The position numbers and the translations under genes are program-made. This document shows positions 26,713 through 35,949 of a stretch of DNA of 64,000 nucleotides, piece after piece. Below the pieces are notes generated by a model that was given only the letters and a program-made list of their open reading frames with translations, was not told the origin of the DNA and searched no databases. Source of the stretch: Acinetobacter indicus CIP 110367 (GTDB lineage Bacteria; Pseudomonadota; Gammaproteobacteria; Pseudomonadales; Moraxellaceae); the NCBI RefSeq assembly GCF_000488255.1, contig NZ_KI530745.1:248001-312000 (forward strand). The letters run 5' to 3'. Within the stretch, counting starts at the first letter, position 1; each line of letters begins with the position of its first letter.

Positions 26713-27207
26713 ATGAAATCGAGCTTAATTACCCGTGGTGGACATGACAAACTGGTCGCGGAACTTCAGCATTTGTGGCATGAAGAACGCCCTGAAATTA
26801 CCAAAAAAGTGAACTGGGCGGCCAGTCTCGGCGATCGTTCGGAGAACGCTGATTACCAATATAACAAGCAGCTGCTGCGCAAGATTGACCGCCGGGTGCG
26901 TTACCTTGGCAAGCGACTGGAAGAGCTGCGAATTATTGATTTTTCACCTGAACAGGAAGGCAAGGTCTATTTTGGCGCCTGGGTCGATATTGAAAATGAT
27001 GATGGCGAGCAGAAAACCCTAAGAATTGTCGGGGTTGATGAAATTTATGATCATCATCCACAACATATTTCAATTGACTCGCCAATGGCGCGCGCCTTGC
27101 TGGGCAAAAGTGTGGATGATGAAGCAGTAGTGCAGACGCCATCAGGTGCAAAACACTGGTATATTGTCGACATTCGCTATGAAAAGTTTGAAAATTCAGC
27201 AAATTAA
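26713..27207 (+). CDS. greB: transcript cleavage factor GreB
   Basis: Rescues backtracked RNA polymerase by stimulating cleavage of the nascent RNA through the secondary channel. From ATG 26713 it has 164 residues: the N-terminal antiparallel coiled coil with LGDRSENADYQYNK carrying the two acidic tip residues, then the C-terminal FKBP-like domain ending GKSVDDEAVVQTPSG. LWHEERPEIT and the basic patch RKIDRRVRYLGKRL favour GreB over GreA. An upstream GTG/ATG extension to 26653 is not family-like. AAAGG precedes the ATG closely. Confidence 0.95.
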   Translation: MKSSLITRGGHDKLVAELQHLWHEERPEITKKVNWAASLGDRSENADYQYNKQLLRKIDRRVRYLGKRLEELRIIDFSPEQEGKVYFGAWVDIENDDGEQKTLRIVGVDEIYDHHPQHISIDSPMARALLGKSVDDEAVVQTPSGAKHWYIVDIRYEKFENSAN

Positions 27208-27297
27208 ACGATTTTGATTTTATTTTGTACAGTCGGTTGCGAAAATCTGGAAAAATATTTGCCAAGTTAAAATTTTCTTTATATGATAGCCGCCATT

Positions 27298-27387
27298 GGA
27301 AGCGTGGCAGAGTGGTTTAATGCACCGGTCTTGAAAACCGACGAGGGTGTGAGTCCTCCGTGAGTTCGAATCTCACCGCTTCCGCCA
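27298..27387 (+). tRNA. tRNA-Ser (anticodon TGA)
   Basis: 90 nt with encoded GCCA end. The acceptor is GGAAGCG/CGCTTCC, with a long variable arm. The anticodon loop TCTTGAAAA reads UGA. A terminator follows within 6 nt. Confidence 0.97.
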
Positions 27388-27392
27388 AATTC

Positions 27393-27424
27393 AAAAAGCC
27401 CTGACATTGTCAGGGCTTTTTTTA
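27393..27424 (+). terminator. tRNA-Ser terminator
   Basis: AAAAAGCCCTGACATTGTCAGGGCTTTTTTT: stem AGCCCTGACA/TGTCAGGGCT with a 2-nt centre, i.e. nearly a full palindrome. Confidence 0.9.
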
Positions 27425-27619
27425 TTGCGCTCCGTTTTATTTTTATATTCTTTATATGGAGCTGATTTATTTTAAAGAGGAGAGCTAAACATATTTTATA
27501 GGTATTATATAAATACCTTTAAGATATATTATTTTGCTTCGAATATCTAAAAATAAAAATCCATAAAATATGAAAAACGAATATTTATATAGATTGCTTT
27601 TCTATAAAATAATCATCGA

Positions 27620-27663
27620 TAATCTTTCACCTGTCGCAATGTATATGCGACAGAGGAAGATTA
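27620..27663. other. long interrupted hairpin 3' of the AsnC/Lrp gene
   Basis: Inner arms CTGTCGCA/TGCGACAG (8 bp, 7-nt loop) and outer arms TAATCTT/AAGATTA are separated by a small asymmetric internal loop. It lies 12 bp beyond the stop of the lrp-like gene. It lacks a T-tract, so it is not a standard terminator; a 3'-end stabiliser or a protein site are alternatives. Confidence 0.4.
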
Positions 27664-27674
27664 AAATCAATTAT

Positions 27675-28067
27675 TTAAATTTTATAGGTTGACAGTAATA
27701 TATTGGTTTCACTGTTATAAATCCCTGAAATACTTCTGATCCGACTTAAAATTAAATCAAAATTCACCAAATTGTCGGACTGGATTTCTACCAGTAAATC
27801 CCATTTGCCATTCGTCGTATGTAAGGTCTGAATAGCCGGATCGAGACGTAGCTCCTTGATGACGGCCTGTGCCTTGTTGCCTTCCACCATAATACTCATC
27901 CAGGCCTGAATAAGCTGCGGATTCAGGTTCGGTTTAATGCGTACCGTATAGCCGGTAATGATGCTAGTCGCTTCCATGTACTCGATTCGCTTTTGAACCG
28001 TGGCCCGGGAATTTCGGGTTTTCTGCGCAATTTCTGTAATTGAGATACGTGCATTTTCTCTTAACAA
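27675..28067 (-). CDS. AsnC/Lrp-family regulator lacking a visible start codon
   Basis: An amino-acid-responsive DNA-binding protein of the Lrp type: helix-turn-helix (ISITEIAQKTRNSRATVQKRIEYME) followed by the RAM ligand/oligomer domain (VEGNKAQAVIKELRLDPAIQTLHTTNGKWDLLVEI). The first codon usable as a start is TTG at 28067, giving 130 residues that begin at MLRENARIS. The frame stays open upstream to a stop at 28098-28100 and reads K-N-K-T-D-N-K-I-L-G-L, exactly the conserved first helix of the family, but no ATG, GTG or TTG lies there. Either translation starts at a non-standard codon, or the start has been lost by mutation. Its target is unknown. Confidence 0.75.
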   Translation of the reverse strand: MLRENARISITEIAQKTRNSRATVQKRIEYMEATSIITGYTVRIKPNLNPQLIQAWMSIMVEGNKAQAVIKELRLDPAIQTLHTTNGKWDLLVEIQSDNLVNFDLILSRIRSISGIYNSETNILLSTYKI

Positions 28068-28298
28068 TCCAAGTATTTTATTGTCCGTTTTATTTTTTTA
28101 AACGGATGAATAATTGGTTTTTAATTCTTGATTCTTAGTTATTATTGAATAATAAAAAAAATAATTGGATTTAAGGATAATATTCTAAGCACTATCTGCC
28201 TAAACTATTTCTGAATAAAATTCTTTATCCCAAGCTTATTGAAAATCAAAAGTGGATCTCTATTTTATAAGGCTATTCTCTTTAAACGATTTTCACTA

Positions 28299-28349
28299 TA
28301 AAAAGAGAGAAGGCTAAACTTGCACTCAATGTTGAAGCAGAGTTTAGCC
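28299..28349 (-). terminator. probable terminator of the iron ABC operon
   Basis: On the minus strand GGCTAAACT/AGTTTAGCC (9 bp, 20-nt loop) is followed by TTCTCTCTTTTT. The long loop lowers confidence. The rest of the gap to the lrp-like gene is AT-rich with no gene. Confidence 0.6.
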
Positions 28350-28366
28350 AGTTCATCTAGTTCAGA

Positions 28367-29995
28367 TTAACGTACAGTTTTCCCCAACCGTGCCAGTAAA
28401 ATCACTGGAATCAGTCCGACCAGAACAATCAATAAGGCTGCAATTGCGCCTTCTTCATAGGTACCACGTGAGGCTTCGGCATATAACTGCGTGGCCAGGG
28501 TTTCCATATTCAGCGGACGTAGCAACAATGTGGCCGGCAGCTCTTTCATACAATCCACAAAAATCAGTAAGGCTGCTGAAATCAGTGCAGGACGTAATAA
28601 AGGCAAATGGATACGGGTCAGAATCCCGCCTTTGCTCTGGCCCAGATTACGTGCGGCATCATCAAAAACACCATGAATCCGGTTATACCCCGATTCAATC
28701 CCGCCAATTGAAATGGCTAGAAAGCGTACCGCATAGGCGTAAATTAAGGTGAAACTGGTGCCTAAAAACAGCAGGCCGGTATCCAGACCAAGCTGGAATT
28801 CCAGAAAATCCGCTACGGCGTGATCAATCGCGCCCAAAGACAGCATCAGGCCAATGGCCAGTACGGTGCCCGGAATGGCATAGCCCAAACTGGCAACCCG
28901 GCTTAGCCAGCTGCTTCGGCTAAACCGTGCGGTACTCACAATCATAAAGCCAATCAGCATGGTCACAAAAGTGGCAATACAGGCTAAGGTAAGCGTATTG
29001 ATTGAGGCTTGCAGCAGATATTCAGAGAAACCGGCATATTGTAAACGCTGATAAGATTCGACCAGTAAATGACTGATCGGAATTAGAAAACCAATAATCA
29101 CCGGAATCAGCCCTAGGCCGAATAGCAGCCAGGCTTTGGCGCCGGTCACTGGCTGGGCGGGCATCAGCCGGCTACGCTGGGCCGAGTTCATATAGCGCTG
29201 TTTGCGTCGCCCCAGCCGTTCTACCAGTACCAGCAGGCTAATGATCAGCAACATAAAAATTGCAATCTGGGCGGCACTGGCCAGATCGGACTGGTTGGTC
29301 CAGGTCGAATAAATTGACAGGGTCAGGGTTTTAATGCCCAGAAATTCGGTGGCACCAATATCATTGATGGTTTCCATCAGGGCCAGACTGGCACCAACCG
29401 CAATGGCCGGGCGAGCCAGCGGAATCGCAACCCGGAAAAATACCTGTTCCGGTTTTAATCCCAGACTGCGCGCTACTTCAATCAGGCTGGCTGACTGCAT
29501 CAGGAACATGGCACGGGTGCTTAAATAGACATAGGGATACAGCACAAAACTAAGCAGAAAAATCGCGCCCCATAGCGAGCGGATATTCGGAAACCAGAGC
29601 TGCTGCATTTCTAGCTGAAGCCAGTCCCGCAGCAGGGTCTGCACAGGACCAATCGGATGCAAAATATCAATATAGCTATAGGCAATAATATAGGTCGGTA
29701 CGGCCAAGGGCAGTAACAGTGCCCAGTCCAGAAAACCACGGCCACGGAATTGATAGGCCGTGACCAGCCAGGCACTGCCGGTACCAATCAGAATCGTCAG
29801 AATCCCGACACCAAACAGCAACAGGCCGGTTTCAATCAGGGTGGGAGGAATCACATATTGCAGCAGATGGTCCCAAATCTCGCTATTGCCCTGTAAGGCC
29901 GTCCAGAGCAAAGCCAGAACAGGCAGACAGGCCAGCAGGCTAAACAGGCCACTGAGTGAAAAAAGTGCAGTTACAGGAGATTTTTTCTGGGTCAT
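28367..29995 (-). CDS. fbpB: ferric iron ABC transporter permease (FbpB type)
   Basis: 542 residues containing two fused binding-protein-dependent permease domains (about 12 membrane segments). Each half carries the EAA loop that contacts the ATPase: IEVARSLGLKPEQVFFRVAIPLARPAI in the first, and FDDAARNLGQSKGGILTRIHLPLLRPAL in the second. This two-domain layout is typical of FbpB/FutB ferric permeases. It is last in a three-gene operon, 80 nt after the binding protein. No strong ribosome site is seen before the ATG at 29995. Confidence 0.9.
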   Translation of the reverse strand: MTQKKSPVTALFSLSGLFSLLACLPVLALLWTALQGNSEIWDHLLQYVIPPTLIETGLLLFGVGILTILIGTGSAWLVTAYQFRGRGFLDWALLLPLAVPTYIIAYSYIDILHPIGPVQTLLRDWLQLEMQQLWFPNIRSLWGAIFLLSFVLYPYVYLSTRAMFLMQSASLIEVARSLGLKPEQVFFRVAIPLARPAIAVGASLALMETINDIGATEFLGIKTLTLSIYSTWTNQSDLASAAQIAIFMLLIISLLVLVERLGRRKQRYMNSAQRSRLMPAQPVTGAKAWLLFGLGLIPVIIGFLIPISHLLVESYQRLQYAGFSEYLLQASINTLTLACIATFVTMLIGFMIVSTARFSRSSWLSRVASLGYAIPGTVLAIGLMLSLGAIDHAVADFLEFQLGLDTGLLFLGTSFTLIYAYAVRFLAISIGGIESGYNRIHGVFDDAARNLGQSKGGILTRIHLPLLRPALISAALLIFVDCMKELPATLLLRPLNMETLATQLYAEASRGTYEEGAIAALLIVLVGLIPVILLARLGKTVR

Positions 29996-30075
29996 CGGGG
30001 GATCAACAGGCTGGACATGGACACAAGACTGATAGCACGAGCAGCAGTCTGCCCGCGCTATCTGATGATTCAGGT

Positions 30076-31089
30076 TTAGTGATTAAACTGGACTTTATCA
30101 ACCAGCAGATTGGCTGCCTTACGATGGCGAGCAATCTCACTTAAACGCAGTGAATCAATATCTAACTTGCCGAAACTGGCGATAATCGGATCAATCTTCA
30201 CGCCTGGTTTGACCGGATATTCATAACCACTTTGTGCATACATGGCCTGGGCCTGATCTGAGGCCAGGAACTCCAGTAACTGTACCGCTTCTTTGCGGTT
30301 TGGCGCATGTTTGGCTACAACTGCACCAGAGACATTGACATGGGTGCCGCCATTTTTAAAGCGCGGTAACACCACATTAATGGCATTGCCCCAGCGCTGC
30401 TGTTCAGCATTGCCATTGCGCATGGTGCCCACATAATAGGTATTGGCCACACCAATATCACAGATTTTACCCAGAATATCGCGCGCCACATCGCGGTCAC
30501 CGCCACTGGCTGGACGCGCCAGATTGGCTTTAACGCCGCGTAACCAGGTTTCTGCCGCTTTTTCACCATGATGGGCAATATAGGCGGCAATTAACGCGGT
30601 ATTGTAGGGATGGCTACCCGAACGGATACAGATTTTACCTTTCCATTGCGGATTGGCCAGATCTTCATAATGAATGGCGTTCAGTGGGGTACGTTCTTTG
30701 GAGGCATAGACTGCACGGGCACGCATTGACAGGGCATACCAGTGGCCATTGGCTGCACGTAAATTGGCCGGAATGGCATTATTTAATACTTTGGAATTCA
30801 CGCGCTGGGTGAGGTCCGCTTCGACCAGATCCACCAGATTGCCAAAATCGACGGTCAGCATCACATCGGCCGGTGAACGGCGTCCTTCAGCTTTCACTCG
30901 CTCCAGCAGACCATCTTTAATAAATACGGTATTGACCTTAATGCCGCTGCTTTCGGTAAATTCTTTCAATAAGGGCTGAATCAGCACCGGTTCACGCGTG
31001 GTATACAGGTTTACCTGCGCGGCTTGCGCCAGACCGCTCAGCGCCAGCAGGCCGCTGGCCAGCAGTGGAATTTTGATTGTTACTTTCAT
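30076..31089 (-). CDS. fbpA: periplasmic ferric-iron-binding protein (FbpA/FutA type)
   Basis: 337 residues with a cleavable signal peptide ending AQA, then VNLYTTREPVLIQPLLKEF, the opening of class II ferric-binding proteins. The adjacent tyrosines in ANTYYVG are the expected iron ligands. It captures Fe3+ in the periplasm and delivers it to the FbpB permease. AAGGA lies 10 nt before the ATG. Middle gene of the operon, 24 nt after the ATPase gene; the order C-A-B differs from the A-B-C order of the classical neisserial operon. Confidence 0.92.
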   Translation of the reverse strand: MKVTIKIPLLASGLLALSGLAQAAQVNLYTTREPVLIQPLLKEFTESSGIKVNTVFIKDGLLERVKAEGRRSPADVMLTVDFGNLVDLVEADLTQRVNSKVLNNAIPANLRAANGHWYALSMRARAVYASKERTPLNAIHYEDLANPQWKGKICIRSGSHPYNTALIAAYIAHHGEKAAETWLRGVKANLARPASGGDRDVARDILGKICDIGVANTYYVGTMRNGNAEQQRWGNAINVVLPRFKNGGTHVNVSGAVVAKHAPNRKEAVQLLEFLASDQAQAMYAQSGYEYPVKPGVKIDPIIASFGKLDIDSLRLSEIARHRKAANLLVDKVQFNH

Positions 31090-31113
31090 CGTTTTTCATT
31101 CCTTATTGTCAAT

Positions 31114-32232
31114 TTAAAAAGCGTTGGCCACTTCAGCCGTGGTGGTTGTATGGGCTTTCGGCTGTGAATCTTGAGCGAAGAAAAAACACTGCTGCAGATC
31201 GAGGCGCACATAAACCTGTTCCTGATAAGCGGTCTGTGCCGGGCTGACCTGCGCCAGAATAATAGTCTCGGGGTCCAGTTGCAGGCGTAGCTGTTCGGCA
31301 TGCCCCATAAAGCTGGAGGACAGCACGGTCGCCGGGATTGCACCGGTAGTCGGCTGGCTAAACACCTGCACCTGATGTGGACGGAAACAGCAGCGGATTG
31401 GCTCTTGGTGATGCGCCAGCGCTTCACTGATGGGATGTGCGCCAAAACAGGTCTGTAATTGCTGCGCGACACGCTGCGCCGGAATTTCATTCAGGGCAGA
31501 AAAATAACGGGCGGCAAATAAGGTGGCTGGCTGCCGGTATAGGGCTTTCGGCGTACCGATCTGAATAATTTCACCCTGATGCATCAGGATAATCTGATCG
31601 GCAATTTGCAGCGCCTCTTCCGGATCATGGGTAACAATAACTGTGGTGGTGCCGGTCTGCTTCAGAATTTCGATGGTATTTTGCCGGATCTGGTCACGCA
31701 GGCGATGATCGAGATTGGAAAAAGGTTCATCCATCAAGAGCACCTGCGGTTTAGGTGCCAGGGCACGGGCCAGGGCCACGCGCTGCTGCTCGCCACCAGA
31801 CAGGGTATAGGGATAACTGTGCAGATGATGCTGCATCGAAACATGCTGTAGCGCCTGTTCGGCCACCGCCTGACGCTGTGCTTTGGGCAGTTTTTTCAGG
31901 CCAAACATGACATTGTCCAGTACGCTTAAATGCGGAAACAGGGCATAGTCCTGAAACACCAGGCCAATATTGCGCGCTTCGGCTGGAATCTGCTGCTGTT
32001 CGTTCCACAGGATTTGCTGTTCAAGCTGGATTGAGCCACTGCTTGGGGTTTCTAATCCGGCAATCAGACGTAACATGGTGGTTTTGCCACAGCCAGAATG
32101 GCCCAGCAGGCAGATAATTTGTCCGCGCTGTGCAGACCAGCTGGCCTGATGCACCGCAAAACGAGAGCCGAATTGTTTGCTCAGTTGCCGAATGGTCAAG
32201 ACATTGGCCTGAGCTGCAGTGTAAGCATTCAT
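31114..32232 (-). CDS. fbpC: ferric iron ABC transporter ATPase (FbpC type)
   Basis: About 372 residues. Walker A GHSGCGKTT (near residue 44-52), Q-loop FQDYALFPHLS, signature LSGGEQQRVALARAL, Walker B VLLMDEPFSNLD and the switch His in VTHDPEEA are all intact. The C-terminal 120 residues form a TOBE-like regulatory domain. I prefer ATG 32232 over TTG 32238. It is first in the operon, directly behind the Fur-like palindrome at 32272-32286, so iron-starvation induction is likely. Confidence 0.93.
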   Translation of the reverse strand: MNAYTAAQANVLTIRQLSKQFGSRFAVHQASWSAQRGQIICLLGHSGCGKTTMLRLIAGLETPSSGSIQLEQQILWNEQQQIPAEARNIGLVFQDYALFPHLSVLDNVMFGLKKLPKAQRQAVAEQALQHVSMQHHLHSYPYTLSGGEQQRVALARALAPKPQVLLMDEPFSNLDHRLRDQIRQNTIEILKQTGTTTVIVTHDPEEALQIADQIILMHQGEIIQIGTPKALYRQPATLFAARYFSALNEIPAQRVAQQLQTCFGAHPISEALAHHQEPIRCCFRPHQVQVFSQPTTGAIPATVLSSSFMGHAEQLRLQLDPETIILAQVSPAQTAYQEQVYVRLDLQQCFFFAQDSQPKAHTTTTAEVANAF

Positions 32233-32271
32233 GGTCAATTCACAGGATGATTTTTATGCAGTTATTATAAC

Positions 32272-32286
32272 TGAGAATTTTTCTCA
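32272..32286. promoter_or_regulatory. Fur box of the fbpCAB operon
   Basis: TGAGAATTTTTCTCA fits the 7-1-7 Fur model (TGATAAT-N-ATTATCA) with symmetric changes, about 40 nt upstream of fbpC. A second ATGAGAAT half-site lies at about 32305-32312. Confidence 0.7.
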
Positions 32287-32471
32287 TGTAGAGTATTTTT
32301 ACCAATGAGAATGTAAATAGTTTCAGTTTTTTCTGGTTTTATCGGATTGCAGGCAATCGGCCGATTTTCTTCAGTTTATTTTCAGAGAGAGGGTTTTTTA
32401 TTTGTTGTAACGCGTTCAGCTTAAACAGGCTGTTCACACTCAGGTAAAAGTCAATCAAGGCCAGTTTTAAG

Positions 32472-32504
32472 ATATAAAAATAGCCGCTCGATGGAACGGC
32501 TATT
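32472..32504 (-). terminator. terminator of the pirin gene
   Basis: On the minus strand AATAGCCG/CGGCTATT with a 10-nt loop, then a TTTTTATATC tail. Confidence 0.7.
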
Positions 32505-32544
32505 GGGCCAAAATCATTATGACCCATGGGAGAGAAAAATTGGC

Positions 32545-33237
32545 TTATTTGCCCGGTAAGTCAAACCAGATCATCTGGCTTTCTTCGGTTGCCTGAATAT
32601 CCGCATGTTCCGCGAATAACAGTGCATCACCAGCTTTAACCGTATGTTCACCAATCTGCACTTCACCATGAATCACATGCACATAGTTGAGCTGCTGGGT
32701 CGCCTGTACGTTTAGGCTTTGGCCGGCTTCAAGTACCGCGGTTTTCACTTCAGCCTGCTGGCGAATATGCATTGGAGCCTGTTCGTTCGGGCCAACAATC
32801 AGGTGCCATTGGTTCGGCTGTTCACGTGGGTCGAGTTTAATTTGCTGATAATTTGGCTCTGCATCACGCACATTTGGATGAATCCAGATTTGCAGCATAT
32901 GCACTGGTACATCGCCCTGGTTGATTTCACTGTGCTGAACCCCGGTTCCGGCGCTCATCAGCTGCCATTCACCCGCACTGATATGCCGTTCATTGCCCAT
33001 GCTGTCTTTATGTGAAATGGTGCCATCCAGTACACAGGTTAAAATTTCCATGTTGTCATGCGGATGGGTACCAAAACCATTGTGGGCAGCAATCCGGTCA
33101 TCATTAATCACACGAAGCACACTCACACCCATGTATTTCGGGTTGTACCAGCTGCCAAATGAAAAGCTGTGTTTGGTGTCTAACCAGCCGGCTTTAACAT
33201 GACCACGTTCTTCACTACGATGTAAGTAGGCGTTCAT
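32545..33237 (-). CDS. pirin-family protein (YhhW-like, quercetin-dioxygenase fold)
   Basis: 230 residues, a bicupin. The metal site is complete: HPHDN (H58, H60), QHSE (H102, E104), plus the opening HRSEERGHVKAGWLDTKHSFSFGSWYNP and RVINDDRI typical of YhhW. Related proteins oxidise quercetin in vitro, but the cellular role is unclear. The second cupin half is shorter. Cytosolic and monocistronic, with a terminator 40 nt downstream. Confidence 0.92.
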   Translation of the reverse strand: MNAYLHRSEERGHVKAGWLDTKHSFSFGSWYNPKYMGVSVLRVINDDRIAAHNGFGTHPHDNMEILTCVLDGTISHKDSMGNERHISAGEWQLMSAGTGVQHSEINQGDVPVHMLQIWIHPNVRDAEPNYQQIKLDPREQPNQWHLIVGPNEQAPMHIRQQAEVKTAVLEAGQSLNVQATQQLNYVHVIHGEVQIGEHTVKAGDALLFAEHADIQATEESQMIWFDLPGK

Positions 33238-33363
33238 CAGATAATCCTCTAATTCTTTTTGAGCTTGAGGCTATCTTAGTGTTTTACCTGGTGCCTGTTC
33301 TAGGCATGGAATGCAACATATCGTTCCAGATTCGCAACGTCATAGATTCAAACCTCCGTAATC

Positions 33364-33391
33364 AAAAAAAGCCTGCATCGGCAGGCTTTTT
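33364..33391. terminator. terminator between pirin and L,D-transpeptidase genes
   Basis: AGCCTGC-ATCG-GCAGGCT flanked by A and T runs. It lies just after the transpeptidase stop on the minus strand. Confidence 0.88.
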
Positions 33392-33407
33392 ATGGAGTAT
33401 AAGTAGA

Positions 33408-34655
33408 TTATTCGAGGAATTTAACCGTAACCCCTGAACGGACTTTACGGCCCAGGTCGTTGGCATCCCAGTTGGTCAGACGGATACAGCCATGCGAATA
33501 GGATTTAGAAATCATCGACGGGTTTGGCGTACCGTGAATACCAAAGGATTTTTTGCTCAGACCAATCCAGATATTCCCCACTGGACCGTTTGGACCTGGT
33601 GGTAAGGACAGCGGCTTCATGTTTTTGCCCTGGATAAAGTTACTTGGTGAGTAGCTGTACCACGGGTTTGGTGCCACGCCAGTCACTTTATAGGTACCGG
33701 TTGGTGAAGGGGTGTTGGTATTCCCAATACTGGCCGGGAATGATGCGATCATCTGGTTGCGGCTGTTAAATAGATACAGCTGTTTAGCGCCTTTGTGCGC
33801 CACAATCAGGTGGATATCTTCTGGCAGGTCATTACGTACATTGGCCACAATCAGTTTCTGACCGGCTTTGTTAAAGTTGGCATTTGGATTGAGCTTTTTC
33901 AGGAAGTTTTCATCCATATGGAACTTTTCACCCAGCATTTCAGTGACACTGGTGTAGTGCAGGCCTTTCATTTTGGCTTGCAGTGCATAATCGCCCGGAA
34001 TTGATTTGACATACGGACCTTTCAGGTCATCTTCAGTAATGGTGTATTCCACGAAAGCCGGTTTTGAACCCTGACGGGCAATTAAAGCATCCCAGGTTTC
34101 CTGCGTTAGCACACCGGTCGGTTTAATCCCGTTCATCTGCTGGAAAGAGGCAATCGCTTTCAGGGTATTTTTACCGCTGGTTCCATCAATCGCACCCGGA
34201 GAAGCATGAGCATTATTGAGCATCACATGCGCGCGCGCATAGACCGGGAACTGGCCTTTGCCAATATTTTCATACCAGCTGGCATTGTTCAGGCCATCTA
34301 AAGTCCAGGAGGCTTTGGCTGGCGCTGTGCTGGCTGAAGTCGTTGCAGGCGCAGCAGTTGTCGGTGCGCTGCCGATATCAGCCTGGGTATCTTCGGCATT
34401 TTGCAGGTCTTCAAGGGTCGCTGAAGCCTTGTTTAAATCTTGTTCTTCTTGTTGCGTAATTTGCGTTTCAACTTCTGAAGGTACGACTGCCGCTGATGCG
34501 TCTGTTGCAAGCGGATCAATCGGATCTTCAACCGCTGTATCGCTAATTAATTGAGGATTCAACGGCTGTTCAGCAGTGGTTGCAGCCAGGGCTGTACCAG
34601 CAAACATGCAACTTAAACTCATGGCGAGTACTGTGCGAACGAACATGTAAGTCAA
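33408..34655 (-). CDS. L,D-transpeptidase (YkuD) with peptidoglycan-binding domain
   Basis: 415 residues. Signal peptide (about 1-25), then an Ala/Thr/Pro-rich linker to residue 110, a peptidoglycan-binding-1-like domain (around 125-190, AIDGTSGKNTLKAIASFQQMNG), a LysM-like stretch (GLHYTSVTEMLGEKFHMDENFLKKLNP), and the YkuD catalytic domain ending with HGTPNP and SHGCIRL, nucleophile Cys390. It makes 3-3 crosslinks or attaches lipoprotein or amino acids to peptidoglycan. The YkuD enzyme LdtJ of A. baumannii is a possible orthologue; I do not assign the name. Divergent from hemE. Confidence 0.9.
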   Translation of the reverse strand: MTYMFVRTVLAMSLSCMFAGTALAATTAEQPLNPQLISDTAVEDPIDPLATDASAAVVPSEVETQITQQEEQDLNKASATLEDLQNAEDTQADIGSAPTTAAPATTSASTAPAKASWTLDGLNNASWYENIGKGQFPVYARAHVMLNNAHASPGAIDGTSGKNTLKAIASFQQMNGIKPTGVLTQETWDALIARQGSKPAFVEYTITEDDLKGPYVKSIPGDYALQAKMKGLHYTSVTEMLGEKFHMDENFLKKLNPNANFNKAGQKLIVANVRNDLPEDIHLIVAHKGAKQLYLFNSRNQMIASFPASIGNTNTPSPTGTYKVTGVAPNPWYSYSPSNFIQGKNMKPLSLPPGPNGPVGNIWIGLSKKSFGIHGTPNPSMISKSYSHGCIRLTNWDANDLGRKVRSGVTVKFLE

Positions 34656-34850
34656 CCTTAAGAATTATTCATTTACATTTTAAAAACTACACAAGTATTA
34701 CAGAAAAAATGAGGAGATGCAGTATCTGTTTTGTGTAAATATCACTTTTATCTTTTACAGTCCGGCATTTTTAAAAGACTAAAGAAGTTATTAAAATTTC
34801 TGCCTTTTTGATATGATGGATGCAAGATTCAGTCGAAGTTAGGAAAGTAA

Positions 34851-35921
34851 ATGACGGCCTTAAAAAATGATCGTTTTCTACGTGCCTTGTTGCGTGAACC
34901 CGTAGATACCACGCCGGTATGGATGATGCGTCAAGCAGGACGTTATCTGCCTGAGTATCGTGAAACCCGTGCCAAGGCCGGAGATTTTCTTTCCTTGTGC
35001 AAAAATACCGAATTTGCCTGTGAAGTGACCTTACAGCCTTTGCGCCGTTATGAGCTGGATGCAGCCATTCTATTCTCCGATATTTTAACCGTACCGGATG
35101 CTTTGGGCTTAGGTTTGTACTTTGAAGCTGGTGAAGGTCCGAAGTTTCATAAAACCGTGCGTACCGAGCAGGATGTCGCCAATCTGCCGAATTTTAATGC
35201 CAAGTCAGATCTGGACTATGTCATGAATGCGGTGTCGACCATTCGTTCGGCTCTGGGAGGACAGGTGCCGTTAATTGGTTTTTCTGGCAGTCCGTGGACG
35301 CTGGCGACTTATATGGTTGAAGGTGGTTCAAGCAAGGATTTCCGCTTTACCAAGCAGATGATGTATGCCCAGCCGGAAGTGCTGCATGCCTTGCTCGACC
35401 GTCTGGCAGTCGCCGTGATTGACTATTTGAATGCGCAAATTGATGCTGGTGCACAAGCGGTGCAGATTTTTGACAGTTGGGGTGGGGCACTGGCGCATCG
35501 TGAATATATCGAGTTCTCGCTGAACTATATGCAAAAAATTGTAGCGGGTCTGCAACGCGAAAAAGATGGCCGTAAAATTCCGGTCATTCTATTTACCAAA
35601 GGCGGAGGTCAATGGCTGGAGCCAATGGTGGCCACCGGTGCCGATGCCTTTGGTCTGGACTGGACCACGCCATTAAATGTGGCGCGCCAAACCGTGAATG
35701 GCCGTGCTGCGTTACAGGGCAACCTTGATCCAGCCACGTTATATGGAAGCCCGGACTCAATCGCCAAGGCGACCAAAGCCATGCTGGATGATGCCTATGC
35801 GCATGGTGAAAAAACCGGCTATATTGCCAACCTAGGACATGGTATTACCCAATGGGTTGATCCGGCCAATCCGAAAGTCTTTATTGATACGGTACATGAA
35901 TACAGTGCCAAGTACCTTTAA
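34851..35921 (+). CDS. hemE: uroporphyrinogen decarboxylase
   Basis: Removes four carboxyl groups from uroporphyrinogen III to give coproporphyrinogen III in haem synthesis. The 356 residues have the [13 protein letters not shown] signature with its substrate-binding Arg, [12 protein letters not shown] with the catalytic Asp, and [17 protein letters not shown]. Cytosolic and cofactor-free. AGGAAAG lies near the ATG. It is followed after 28 nt by the DUF817 gene, probably in one transcript. Confidence 0.97.
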   Translation: MTALKNDRFLRALLREPVDTTPVWMMRQAGRYLPEYRETRAKAGDFLSLCKNTEFACEVTLQPLRRYELDAAILFSDILTVPDALGLGLYFEAGEGPKFHKTVRTEQDVANLPNFNAKSDLDYVMNAVSTIRSALGGQVPLIGFSGSPWTLATYMVEGGSSKDFRFTKQMMYAQPEVLHALLDRLAVAVIDYLNAQIDAGAQAVQIFDSWGGALAHREYIEFSLNYMQKIVAGLQREKDGRKIPVILFTKGGGQWLEPMVATGADAFGLDWTTPLNVARQTVNGRAALQGNLDPATLYGSPDSIAKATKAMLDDAYAHGEKTGYIANLGHGITQWVDPANPKVFIDTVHEYSAKYL

Positions 35922-35949
35922 GAAGATGCAACAATATTAGGATTCAACC

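Noticed and set aside
32339..32527. 62-residue minus-strand reading frame between fbpC and the pirin gene
   Set aside because: It runs through the pirin terminator hairpin, has no ribosome site and no recognisable family.
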